Shown here one piece after another: positions 18,352 through 27,054 of a stretch of DNA of 64,000 nucleotides. This DNA is from Pseudomonas beijingensis (GTDB lineage Bacteria; Pseudomonadota; Gammaproteobacteria; Pseudomonadales; Pseudomonadaceae), in NCBI RefSeq assembly GCF_030687295.1, contig NZ_CP117425.1, positions 1,306,001-1,370,000 on the forward strand. The letters run 5' to 3'. The notes under the pieces were generated by a model that worked only from the letters and a program-made list of their open reading frames with translations, did not search any database and was not told the DNA's origin. The position numbers were made by a program, and so were the translations under genes. How positions within the stretch are numbered: position 1 is the stretch's first letter; each line of letters begins with the position of its first letter.

Positions 18352-21264
18352 ATGCCATTCGCTACGTTGGTTCACCGTGCCAGTTTGCCAAGCCCACAGA
18401 TCAGCGCCGAGCAAGCGCTGGTGCTGCTGCGCTCGAATTACGGACTCAGCGGTGACCTGCGACCCCTTGGCAGCAACCAGGACCTCAACTACCGCGTCGA
18501 CAGCGAGCGCGGGCGCTTTGTGTTGAAAATTTGCCACGGTGACTACGCTGTCCCGGAAATAGAGGCCCAACACGCCGCCCTCAAGCAGTTGGCCGGACAC
18601 GACGCGGTGAAAGTGCCGCGGGTCATTGCGGCCGCCAACGGCCAGGACCTGCTGACATTGGACGTCGACGGCCAAGCGGTTCACATGCGACTGCTGGAGT
18701 ACATCGACGGCCAGTCCCTCACGCAGCTCAAGCACCTGACGCCCGAGCTGGTGACCGGCCTGGGCCGCCTGTGCGCGGAAATGGACCTGGCCCTGGCGAC
18801 ATTCGATCACCCGGGCCTGGAGCGCACCTTGCAATGGGACGCACGCCACGCCCCGGCCCTGGTCGAGTACCTATTGCCTGTCATCGAGGATGAACAGCGG
18901 CGCCATCTGGTTGCCGAGGTCGCGCAACAGGCCGAGCGGCGCTTGCAGCCGCTCAAGGCCAGCCTGCCGGTGCAGGCGATCCACATGGACATCACCGATG
19001 ACAACGTGGTCTGGCAGCGCGATGCCCAGCGCCAGTGGCACTTGCAGGGCGTCATCGATTTCGGCGACCTGGTCCGTACGTGGCGCATCACTGACTTGTC
19101 GGTGACGTGCGCGGCCCTGCTGCATCACGCCGACGGCGACCCGTTCTTCATCTTGCCGGCGATCAAGGCCTACCACGCGGTCAACCCCTTGCAGCGCCAG
19201 GAGCTGTTGGCCCTGTGGCCGCTGATCGTGGCGCGCGCCGCGGTGCTGGTGCTCAGTGGTGAACAGCAGGTTTCCATCGACCCGGATAATCAATACAGCC
19301 GCGACAACCTGGCCCATGAGTGGGAAATTTTCCGCGTCGCCCACTCGGTGCCCTTAGAACTGATGGAAGCGGCGATTCTCACCGCCGTCGGCCACAGCCT
19401 TCCGGCCATTGCCAGCGAGGGCTTTGCGCCGCTTTTGCCGACCCTGGTAGGGCGTGAGTTCGCCTTGATTGACCTGGGTGTGCTGAGCCCGCATTTCGAG
19501 GCTGGCAATTGGGAGCAGCCGGGGATCGACCAGCGCCTGCTGGATGAAGCCGCCGGGCTTCACGGCCTGGCCGCCAGCCGCTACGGGCAGTACCGTTTGT
19601 CTCGCACCCGTCCGGACAGCGCCGTCGAGCCCGACACTTATCCGTTGCACGTGGCGTTGAGTGTTCCCCAGGGCACGCCGCTCGAATCACCGTTCGCCGG
19701 GGTTGTGCACAAGACCGCCGACGGCATGTTGCAACTGGACAGCGCGCAACTGAGCGTGCGCTTGTGGGGCGTGACATCGCCGCTGCATTCCGGCGCGGCG
19801 CTGGTCAAGGGGCAGGTGCTGGGTGAAGTGACGGGGCCGTTGCAGGTCCAGTTGTGCCGGGGCGCCCAGGTGAATCCGCCGCTGTTCTGCACGCCCTCCA
19901 GGGCCCTGGCCTGGCAGGCGCTTTGCCCTTCGCCGGCGGTGCTGCTGGGGCTGGCGTGCGATGCCGAGCCAGACGTCGATCCCGAGGCACTGCTGGCCCG
20001 CCGCGATGCGAGCTTCGCCCGTTCGCAGAAACACTACTACGTCGATCCGCCGCGCATCGAGCGTGGCTGGCGCAACCACCTGATCGACATGCAGGGCCGC
20101 TCGTACCTGGACATGCTCAACAACGTCGCCGTGCTGGGCCACGGCCATCCACGCATGGCGGCGGTGGCTGCCCGGCAATGGTCGCTGCTCAATACCAACT
20201 CGCGTTTCCACTATGCGGCGATCGCCGAGTTTTCCGAGCGCCTGCTGGCGCTGTCGCCGTCCAACATGGACCGGGTATTCCTGGTCAACAGCGGCACCGA
20301 GGCCAACGACTTGGCGATCCGCCTGGCCTGGGCCTACAGCGGCGGACGGGACATGCTCAGTGTGCTGGAGGCATATCACGGCTGGTCGGTGGCCGCCGAT
20401 GCGGTGTCGACGTCCATTGCCGATAACCCCCAGGCCCTGAGCAGTCGCCCGGAGTGGGTGCACCCTGTGACCGCCCCGAACACCTATCGCGGCGAGTTCC
20501 GTGGCCCCGACAGTGCGCCGGACTACGTGCGTAGCGTCGAGCACAATCTGGCGAAAATTGCCGAGAGCAAGCGCCAGCTCGCCGGTTTCATCTGCGAACC
20601 GGTGTACGGCAATGCTGGTGGGATCGCACTGCCGCCTGGCTACCTGAAGCAGGTCTACGCGATGGTGCGCGAGCGCGGTGGGGTCTGCATCGCCGATGAG
20701 GTGCAGGTCGGTTACGGGCGCATGGGCGAGTTTTTCTGGGGCTTCGAAGAGCAAGGCGTGGTGCCGGACATCATCACCATGGCCAAGGGCATGGGCAACG
20801 GCCAGCCGCTGGGAGCCGTCATCACTCGCCGGGAAATCGCCGAAGCGCTGGAAGCCGAGGGGTATTTCTTCTCGTCGGCCGGTGGTAGCCCGGTCAGTTG
20901 CCAGATCGGCATGGCCGTGCTGGATGTCATGGAAGAAGACAACCTCTGGGAAAATGCCCGGGAGGTTGGCGGGCATTTCAAGGCTCGACTGGAGGCCTTG
21001 ATCGACCAGTATCCATTGGTCGGTGCGGTGCATGGCTCCGGGTTCTACCTGGGCGTGGAGCTGATCCGTGATCGCGAGACCTTGGAGCCGGCCACTGAAG
21101 AAACCATGGCGCTGTGCGATCGCCTGCGAGAATTGGGAATCTTCATGCAACCGACGGGCGATTATCTGAACATCCTCAAGATCAAACCACCGATGGTGAC
21201 CACGCGTCAGAGTGTGGATTTCTTTGTCGATATGCTGGCGAAGGTATTGGACGAGGGGCTGTAA
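18352..21264 (+). CDS. Three-domain fusion: APH-type kinase, M23-like domain, class III aminotransferase/phospholyase
   Basis: A 970-residue fusion. Residues about 1-360 are an aminoglycoside-phosphotransferase-type kinase with the Brenner motif IHMDITDDNVVW (H, D and N conserved). Residues about 420-530 resemble the M23/lipoyl-like beta domain (PQGTPLESPFAGVV), but the zinc ligands appear lost. Residues about 560-970 are a PLP-dependent class III aminotransferase with IADEVQVGYGRMG and the PLP lysine in MAKGMGNG. Hydroxylysine kinase and the AGXT2L phospholyases of animals are the separate equivalents, so a kinase-then-phospholyase route for an amino alcohol is plausible; the substrate is inferred. 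Agmatine deiminase follows after a REP pair. Confidence 0.85.
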   Translation: MPFATLVHRASLPSPQISAEQALVLLRSNYGLSGDLRPLGSNQDLNYRVDSERGRFVLKICHGDYAVPEIEAQHAALKQLAGHDAVKVPRVIAAANGQDLLTLDVDGQAVHMRLLEYIDGQSLTQLKHLTPELVTGLGRLCAEMDLALATFDHPGLERTLQWDARHAPALVEYLLPVIEDEQRRHLVAEVAQQAERRLQPLKASLPVQAIHMDITDDNVVWQRDAQRQWHLQGVIDFGDLVRTWRITDLSVTCAALLHHADGDPFFILPAIKAYHAVNPLQRQELLALWPLIVARAAVLVLSGEQQVSIDPDNQYSRDNLAHEWEIFRVAHSVPLELMEAAILTAVGHSLPAIASEGFAPLLPTLVGREFALIDLGVLSPHFEAGNWEQPGIDQRLLDEAAGLHGLAASRYGQYRLSRTRPDSAVEPDTYPLHVALSVPQGTPLESPFAGVVHKTADGMLQLDSAQLSVRLWGVTSPLHSGAALVKGQVLGEVTGPLQVQLCRGAQVNPPLFCTPSRALAWQALCPSPAVLLGLACDAEPDVDPEALLARRDASFARSQKHYYVDPPRIERGWRNHLIDMQGRSYLDMLNNVAVLGHGHPRMAAVAARQWSLLNTNSRFHYAAIAEFSERLLALSPSNMDRVFLVNSGTEANDLAIRLAWAYSGGRDMLSVLEAYHGWSVAADAVSTSIADNPQALSSRPEWVHPVTAPNTYRGEFRGPDSAPDYVRSVEHNLAKIAESKRQLAGFICEPVYGNAGGIALPPGYLKQVYAMVRERGGVCIADEVQVGYGRMGEFFWGFEEQGVVPDIITMAKGMGNGQPLGAVITRREIAEALEAEGYFFSSAGGSPVSCQIGMAVLDVMEEDNLWENAREVGGHFKARLEALIDQYPLVGAVHGSGFYLGVELIRDRETLEPATEETMALCDRLRELGIFMQPTGDYLNILKIKPPMVTTRQSVDFFVDMLAKVLDEGL

Positions 21265-21300
21265 CCGATCGGGAACGTCAAGCTGTGAAGCTGTTTCCCC

Positions 21301-21390
21301 TGTGGGAGCGAGCTTGCTCGCGATGACGGTGTCCAAGCCACTATTAATATGGCTGACCCACCGCTATCGCGAGCAAGCTCGCTCCCACAG
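21301..21390. repeat. REP/REPIN-type inverted repeat pair
   Basis: TGTGGGAGCGAGCTTGCTCG and its mirror CGAGCAAGCTCGCTCCCACA end this element, separated by about 50 bases. It lies just after the fusion gene. The 130 bases from here to aguA are AT-rich and probably hold the aguA promoter. Confidence 0.85.
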
Positions 21391-21524
21391 GGGCTTAGCG
21401 TGTTTAAATCGATTTTTGTCGATGTTTTTACCTTCCTTCTGGTGGTTGTTAGGTTTTTAGACTTTATTAGTCGATATTTATCGTCTATAAAGGTGTCATT
21501 GCCCATCGCCCCAGGAGATGACCC

Positions 21525-22631
21525 ATGACAACATTGCACAGCACTCCGCGCGCGGATGGTTTCCACATGCCAGCCGAATGGGCGCCCCAGACCCAGGTCT
21601 GGATGATCTGGCCCGAGCGCCCGGATAACTGGCGCCTGGGCGGCAAGCCCGCGCAGGCTGCCCATGTCGCGGTTGCCAAGGCCATCGCCCGTTTTGAACC
21701 GGTGACCGTGGCGGTCTCCGCGGCCCAATACGAAAATGCCCGGGCGCGCCTCGACGTGCCTAATATCCGCCTGGTGGAAATGTCCAGCGACGATGCCTGG
21801 GTCCGCGATACCGGTCCTACATTCGTGATCAATGACCGCGGTGAAGTGCGCGGTGTCGACTGGGATTTCAACGCCTGGGGCGGTTTTGACGGCGGCCTGT
21901 ATGCGCCGTGGAACCGCGATTCGCAAGTGGCCAGCAAGATCCTCGAGATCGAGCGCAGCCCGCGTTATCGCACCGAAGGTTTTGTGCTCGAGGGCGGGTC
22001 GATCCATGTGGACGGCGAAGGCACCGTGATCACCACCAAGGAATGCCTGCTCAACCGCAATCGCAACCCGCACATGAGCCGTGAAGAAATCGAGGCGGTA
22101 CTCAGCGCACAATTGGCCGTGGACAAGGTCATCTGGCTGCCGGACGGTCTGTTCAATGACGAAACCGACGGTCATGTGGATAACTTCTGCTGCTACGTGC
22201 GTCCTGGCGAGGTGCTGCTTGCCTGGACCGACGACCCGCAAAACCCGAACTACACCCGCTGCCATGCGGCGATGGACGTGCTGGAAAACAGCACTGATGC
22301 CAAGGGTCGCCCGTTCACAGTGCACAAAATGCCGATTCCGGGGCCGATGTATGCCACCGAAGAGGAATGTGCGGGGGTGGATGCGGTGGAGGGATCCCAG
22401 GAACGCAACCCGAGCGTGCGACTGGCCGGTTCCTATGTGAACTTCCTGATCGTCAACGGCGGCATCATTGCGCCCAGCTTTGACGATCCGCTGGACGGCC
22501 CGGCCCAGGCGCTTCTGCAGAGCCTGTTCCCGGAGCACGAAGTGGTCATGGTGCCAGGGCGCGAACTGTTACTGGGCGGCGGGAATATCCATTGCCTTAC
22601 CCAACAGCAACCCGCGCCATACGTAAAATGA
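21525..22631 (+). CDS. aguA: Agmatine deiminase
   Basis: A 368-residue guanidine-modifying enzyme converting agmatine to N-carbamoylputrescine and ammonia, a step of arginine decarboxylase-derived polyamine catabolism. The catalytic cysteine is in [13 protein letters not shown] at C357, the position known for AguA, and the acidic and histidine residues lie in the conserved DTGPTF and DGHVDNF blocks. The ATG follows an AGGAG site. No aguB is adjacent in the window, so the next enzyme must be elsewhere. A strong terminator follows. Confidence 0.95.
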   Translation: MTTLHSTPRADGFHMPAEWAPQTQVWMIWPERPDNWRLGGKPAQAAHVAVAKAIARFEPVTVAVSAAQYENARARLDVPNIRLVEMSSDDAWVRDTGPTFVINDRGEVRGVDWDFNAWGGFDGGLYAPWNRDSQVASKILEIERSPRYRTEGFVLEGGSIHVDGEGTVITTKECLLNRNRNPHMSREEIEAVLSAQLAVDKVIWLPDGLFNDETDGHVDNFCCYVRPGEVLLAWTDDPQNPNYTRCHAAMDVLENSTDAKGRPFTVHKMPIPGPMYATEEECAGVDAVEGSQERNPSVRLAGSYVNFLIVNGGIIAPSFDDPLDGPAQALLQSLFPEHEVVMVPGRELLLGGGNIHCLTQQQPAPYVK

Positions 22632-22702
22632 GTGGCGATGTAACAGCCTGCTGATAGCGCCTGCGCCGGCTCTAACTCGGCGATTTTGGATCCATCCCGG
22701 CA

Positions 22703-22735
22703 AGCCCGCGGCCCGATTGGGCCGTGGGTTTTTTT
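22703..22735 (+). terminator. Rho-independent terminator after aguA
   Basis: AGCCCGCGGCCC pairs with GGGCCGTGGGTT around a GATT loop and is followed by a T-run. It lies about 70 bases after the aguA stop. Confidence 0.85.
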
Positions 22736-22763
22736 GTGTCTGTTAATGGGGGGCGCGGTTACA

Positions 22764-22780
22764 TTGGCATAGCTCTTGTA
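22764..22780 (+). promoter_or_regulatory. Possible sigma-54 promoter
   Basis: The 17-mer TTGGCATAGCTCTTGTA fits the -24/-12 consensus YTGGCACGRNNNTTGCW at most positions, but has GT instead of GC in the -12 element. It lies 95 bases before the small gene at 22875. Confidence 0.3.
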
Positions 22781-22874
22781 TCGGATCAGTGGCAGTTCCG
22801 GGGAGTGGAGCTGAGTTGTTTTGTCATAAACCTTGGATAAATTAGCCGCTCATCAACCAGGAGAGGGCGCTGGA

Positions 22875-23075
22875 ATGAATATGACAAGCGAGCGCACATG
22901 CCATCCCTTGGCCGTTAATGGTGAGTCGCTTCAAGCCTTGGCGCAGTGGTTGAAGTCCAACGGAACGCGTCAGATCAGAGAACCTGATCCGCGCCGGATG
23001 ATCGTTGAGCGTTATCCCGTTGGCCTGTTTAGCGAGGCAGAGCTGGAAGCGTTGTGGGATGTAATGCAAGGATAG
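22875..23075 (+). CDS. Conserved small protein of unknown function
   Basis: A 66-residue protein that I cannot assign to a family. It is hydrophilic, with no membrane segment or signal peptide. The central part (ESLQALAQWLKSNGTRQIR) looks helical and the C-terminus (LFSEAELEALWDVMQG) is acidic. The ATG at 22875 lies 11-15 bases after AGGAGAGG, the ORF is closely followed by a strong terminator, and a sigma-54-like site lies upstream, so it is a monocistronic unit. Codon use resembles the core genes. Confidence 0.6.
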   Translation: MNMTSERTCHPLAVNGESLQALAQWLKSNGTRQIREPDPRRMIVERYPVGLFSEAELEALWDVMQG

Positions 23076-23091
23076 AATTCGACGGATTGAT

Positions 23092-23125
23092 AAAAAGCGC
23101 TGGCCGGGATGGCAGCGCTTTTTTT
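23092..23125 (+). terminator. Rho-independent terminator
   Basis: AAAAAGCGCTG pairs with CAGCGCTTTTT around a GC-rich 11-base loop, followed by further Ts. It ends the small gene at 22875. Confidence 0.85.
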
Positions 23126-23291
23126 GTGCCCGCTGGATGTCGAATTCACTTAAATCCCTGTGGGAGGGTGTTCAATTCAAGTGGGCATTCGCCCGATCCA
23201 CGAAACACACTGAAAACCGTTCCAGCGTTTTTCCAAAGCACTCCAGAGACTAACCTGCTGCCATCGAACCCTCATGGCTAGCGGAGTTTCC

Positions 23292-23964
23292 ATGACCACT
23301 CTTCATTACATCTACGACCCGCTGTGCGGCTGGTGCTATGGCGCCAAGCCGCTGGTGCAGGCGGCCCGGAGCGTATTGCCGGTGACCCTGCATGGCGGCG
23401 GCATGATGACCGGCACCAATCGCCAGCAGGTCTCACCGCAGTTGCGCAATTATGTGATGCCCCATGACCGGCGCATCGCCGAATATTCCGGGCAGCCATT
23501 TGGCGAGGACTATTTCGAAGGCTTGCTGCGAGACCACAGCGCGGTGTTCGATTCGACGCCGCCGACCGCCGCCGTCCTGGCGGCCGAACAGCTCGGCGGC
23601 CACGGCCTGGAACTGCTGGGGCGCTTGCAAACCGCGCACTACGTCGAAGGCCGGCGCATCTCGGACGACGCCGTCCTGCTGGAACTCGCTCACTCCGTCG
23701 GCCTGCCGGCCGAGGCATTCCTGGCGGCGTTCCGTGCGGCTGATGTGCAAGGGCACATCAAAGGCCAGCCGCACCTTGCTGGCCCAGGTCGGCGGCCAGG
23801 GCTTCCCAACCCTGGCCCTGGAGCAGGACGGCCGGTTCACGCTGATCGACATCGGCCCCTGGCTGGGCAAGCCCGAGGCCGTCGCCCAATGGCTGAAGCA
23901 AACCCTGCCGGAGCAGGCCGCTGCGCCATCAGCGACTTGCGGTTTGGATGGTTGTTCGTTTTGA
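23292..23964 (+). pseudogene. DsbA/FrnE-family thioredoxin-fold protein, single +1 frameshift
   Basis: The N-terminal frame carries the thioredoxin active site DPLCGWCYGAKPL and the helical insert. After GHIK the homology moves to another frame, which reads LLAQVGGQGFPTLALEQ and continues to a normal-looking end (CGLDGCSF). Removing one A from the AAA at 23760-23762 restores one continuous protein of about 223 residues. As written, the first frame runs on to 23975 with an unrelated tail and lacks the cis-proline loop (GFPT). The start follows GGAG. It is either a recent pseudogene or a sequencing error. There is no signal peptide, so the protein would be a cytoplasmic DsbA-like oxidoreductase. 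Confidence 0.85.
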
Positions 23965-24082
23965 TCGGTTCTTAGACATTTTTCGCCTAATTACAGACAA
24001 TTCACGAAATTGACACACCGTTGAGGGCGCGACTAGGATTCGCCCTACGCCTGTGGCTGACAGCCATGACTCTTAAATAATA

Positions 24083-24119
24083 AAAAGGCCCGACACGATC
24101 AGACGTGGGCGGGCCTTTT
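24083..24119 (+). terminator. Rho-independent terminator after the DsbA-like gene
   Basis: AAAAGGCCCG pairs with CGGGCCTTTT over a loop of about 17 bases. It lies between the DsbA-like gene and the porin. Confidence 0.75.
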
Positions 24120-24213
24120 CATTATTTTCAGGAGCAAGAGTCCGAAAAAGAGCGCAAAGCGCCATTTCGGCTGCTCGCCGCGGTGCGTATCAACCCGTAC
24201 AAGGAAAATAATC

Positions 24214-25502
24214 ATGTTGAACAAGCGCATTAGTTTGATCGCACTGGGGGATCTTGAGCACGACACACGCCATGGCCAACGACCAGGCGGAATCAAAGGG
24301 GTTCGTTGAAGACAGCAGCCTGAAAGTGCTGCTGCGCAACGCTTATATCAACCGCGACTACAAAGACGGCAACAAGGACAAGGCCGAATGGGGCCAGGCG
24401 GCCATCGGTACGTTCTCGTCCGGTTTCACCCAAGGCACGGTGGGCGTGGGTGTCGATGCCTTCGGCCTGTACGCGTTGCGTCTGGACGGCGGCAAGGGGC
24501 GTAGCGGTGCGCAAGGCATCGATTTCTTCAAGAAAGGTGACAGCGGCAACGCGGCCGATGACTTGTCCAAGTTCGGTGCGGCGGTCAAGTTCCGTGTCTC
24601 CAATACTGTATTGGCCTACGGTGACCAGATGCCGGCCCTGCCGGTGCTGAGCTATGACAACTCGCGCTTGCTGCCGGAAAGCTACACCGGCACGCTGATC
24701 ACCTCCAAGGAGATCAAGGGCCTGGAACTGAATGCCGGCCGTTTCACCGCCGAATCGCGCAAGAGCGCCGAGGGCCGTGACAGCGGTGGCCTGAAGTCGA
24801 TCAACGTCTTGGGCGGCAGCTATCAGTTCACCGAGCAGTTCAAGGCTTCGCTCTACGCCTCGGATGTCGAGGACGTACTGAAGAAGCAATACGTGAACGC
24901 CAACTACGTGTTTCCGCTGGCCAAGGATCAATCCCTGACCCTGGACTTCAACGGTTATCGCACCAAGCTGGACAACAGCTACGTTCGCGAAAACAACGTC
25001 ACTGGCGACGACAACAAGATCTGGAGCCTGGCCGCCACCTTCGCCACCGGCCCGCACAGCTTCACACTTGCTCACCAGCGCAGCACCGGCGACAGCAACC
25101 TGGGCTACGCCTACGGTGGCTATCAGCGCGGGCAGAATCGGGTAGGTGATGGCGGCAACACCATCTACCTGGCCAACTCCTACTGGTCCGACTTCAACGC
25201 TGAGGATGAGCGCAGCTGGCAGTTGGGCTACGGTCTGGGACTTCACCACCTTCGGCGTACCGGGCCTGACCTACAACGTCGCTTATGTGCGTGGCGATAA
25301 CATCACCACCTCCACCAGCGAAGGCGGTACCGAGCGCGAGATCTTCAACCAGTTCAAGTACGTGGTCCAGAACGGCCCGGCCAAGGACTTGAGCGTCAGG
25401 TTGCGCAGCTCTGTGTTGCGGGTGTCGCAAAAGTCCAGCGAGTACAACGTCAGCGGCAATGAGCTGCGGGTGTTCGTGGATTACCCGATCAGCGTCTTCT
25501 GA
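24214..25502 (+). pseudogene. OprD-family outer-membrane porin with two +1 frameshifts
   Basis: The intact protein would be about 428 residues: a signal peptide MLNKRISLIALG then ILSTTHAMA, followed by the OprD-type beta-barrel with SKGFVEDSSLKVLLRNAY, SRLLPESYTGTLI and a terminal strand ending in FVDYPISVF. Two breaks are visible: a fifth G in GGGGG at 24246-24250 inside the signal peptide, and an extra G in GGG at 25237-25239 near residue 341. Correcting both gives one uninterrupted frame. OprD porins take up basic amino acids and small organic acids. The ATG follows AAGGAA. As written it cannot make a porin. Confidence 0.88.
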
Positions 25503-25532
25503 TGCCTGATCAGGTTACGAGCGTATAAAACC

Positions 25533-25622
25533 GTGGCGAGGGAGCTTGCTCCCGCTGGGCTGCGCAGCAGCCCTTCTTGGGTGAGCGCTGCGCACTCAAG
25601 CGGGAGCAAGCTCCCTCGCCAC
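25533..25622. repeat. REP-type inverted repeat (GTGGCGAGGGAGC family)
   Basis: GTGGCGAGGGAGCTTGCTCC and its mirror GGAGCAAGCTCCCTCGCCAC enclose GCTGGGCTGCGCAGCAGCCC. It lies after the porin. The further 235 bases to the dioxygenase hold the dyad at 25759 and no visible gene. Confidence 0.85.
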
Positions 25623-25758
25623 AATTGATTCATACCTGCCTGAAGTGAATAGGGTTGTGTCGCCAAACTCGGGTTTTTTTGGCCTTTAGCGCCAGAAAAG
25701 CCACTGAAACCACCTGTTTTCCCGAGAAAAAGTCGTACTAATGCAACGCTGCCCACCG

Positions 25759-25777
25759 TTTCAAGCGTCGCTTGAAA
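25759..25777. promoter_or_regulatory. Perfect dyad, candidate operator for the dioxygenase operon
   Basis: TTTCAAGCG-T-CGCTTGAAA is a perfect 9-bp inverted repeat around one base, 80 bases upstream of the dioxygenase start. Its position suits a repressor or activator site. The cognate regulator is not identified; the LysR gene at 27977-28903 is a candidate. Confidence 0.5.
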
Positions 25778-25856
25778 TGCCTCAAATACTTTCTCATGGA
25801 CGTAAATCCTGCACCTACTAGATTAGGCCGCTCAATGCAGTGGAGACCTATGAAAA

Positions 25857-26603
25857 ATGATCGTTCTGAACAGGGAAGTGGGCGAAGCGCTGAGACGTGA
25901 CAAATTCGTCAACGTTCGCGGTGGGGACTTCAACCTCTACGGTCATTTCGGCGATTTTGTCCGGCTGACCAAAAGCTGGGAAAACATGGAGCCCGACAGT
26001 TACTACGGCCAGGCCGAGTCAGGCATGCGTTTTCGCCGCTACAGCGACTTCGAATACAACCCTACGACCCGTGAGCTCAAGCAGCTCGAACACCGGGCCT
26101 ACGTTCAGTCCAAGGCCAACAACAGCTATGTCGGCGGACTGGAGCGGCACTTCCAGGATTTCTCCAACGAAGTGATCAATTCGCCGGTGATGCGCAGCCT
26201 GATCGACACGGACTTCGAGGTGTACAAGAACGTTCTGCCGCAGGAGCTGCACGATGAAATCTGGCAGTGCCAGATCCATCAGATCCGCATCGAGATCAAG
26301 CCGGGTAAACAACTGGAAATCACCCCCGAAGGGATTCACTGCGACGGCTATCCGTTCAGCGGCGTGCACTTCTGGGGCCGCCAGAATGTGGCGGGTGCGG
26401 AAAGCCGCTTGTACACCGCCCAGGAAGAACAGCTGGCGGCGACGACCTACGAGGACATCCTCGACACCACGTTTTTCCTGGATCGCGACATGCGTCATTA
26501 CGTGACCCCGGCACGCAACACCCATAGCCATGACATGGCGTACCGGCAGATCCTGGCCATTTCCTTCTCGCGGCCCGGGACCGCTTTCGACATTGTTCGC
26601 TGA
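25857..26603 (+). CDS. 2-oxoglutarate/Fe(II) dioxygenase (PF10014, free amino-acid hydroxylase type)
   Basis: A 248-residue protein of the 2OG-Fe dioxygenase family that includes bacterial L-isoleucine and related amino-acid hydroxylases. The iron triad is visible: H161 and D163 in IHCDGYPFSG, and the distal H214 in MRHYV. R239 in SFSRP probably binds 2-oxoglutarate. The start is unclear: ATG at 25857 is in frame, but the ATG at 25850 is better placed after TGGAG, and one base removed from the A-run at 25853-25857 would join it in frame. The next genes encode an acetyltransferase and AzlCD, so modification followed by export of an amino acid is a good guess. Confidence 0.85.
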   Translation: MIVLNREVGEALRRDKFVNVRGGDFNLYGHFGDFVRLTKSWENMEPDSYYGQAESGMRFRRYSDFEYNPTTRELKQLEHRAYVQSKANNSYVGGLERHFQDFSNEVINSPVMRSLIDTDFEVYKNVLPQELHDEIWQCQIHQIRIEIKPGKQLEITPEGIHCDGYPFSGVHFWGRQNVAGAESRLYTAQEEQLAATTYEDILDTTFFLDRDMRHYVTPARNTHSHDMAYRQILAISFSRPGTAFDIVR

Positions 26604-26616
26604 ACGGCTCGAACCC

Positions 26617-27054
26617 ATGGACGAGCCGACGCAGCAAGTCCTGCTGCGCCGGGCGATGATCCGGGACGCCGAGCGACTGGAGCGGTTCTTTCGCGGTTTC
26701 GACGAAGTGTCTTTCTGCGAGTGGCAGGACGCCCGATTCTTGCGTGGTGTGTTATTACAGGAAACCACCACCGCCTACCTGGCCATCGATGCGAGCGGCG
26801 AAGTAGTGGGCGCGGTGATCGGCGGCATGCTCGGTACCCGTGGCACGATCAATCACTTGGCGGTCAGCCCGCGGCATCGCACCAGAGGCCTGGGCCAGCG
26901 CCTGGTCGAGGCCGCATCGGCGGACATGAAGCGGGTCGGCGTGCTGCGCATGTTCCTTTTCGTCGACGATGCTAATCTGGCCGGCAAGCGTTTCTGGGCC
27001 GCCCAGGGGTTCTGTGAGCCCCGGGGTGAAATCACCTTCGAGAGGGATTTATGA
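26617..27054 (+). CDS. GNAT-family N-acetyltransferase
   Basis: A 145-residue GNAT enzyme. The acetyl-CoA-binding motif A is visible as HLAVSPRHRTRGLGQRLVEA (R/QxxGxG/A type), with motif B near LFVDDANLAGKRFWAAQGF. It begins 13 bases after the dioxygenase stop and overlaps azlC by four bases (ATGA), so it belongs to a tight four-gene operon. The likely substrate is an amino acid, perhaps the dioxygenase product; this is inferred from context only. Confidence 0.85.
   Translation: MDEPTQQVLLRRAMIRDAERLERFFRGFDEVSFCEWQDARFLRGVLLQETTTAYLAIDASGEVVGAVIGGMLGTRGTINHLAVSPRHRTRGLGQRLVEAASADMKRVGVLRMFLFVDDANLAGKRFWAAQGFCEPRGEITFERDL

Noticed and set aside
24246..25239. Programmed ribosomal frameshifting in the porin
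   Set aside because: Two separate sites, one in the signal peptide, without a slippery heptamer or pseudoknot; single-base error or decay is simpler.
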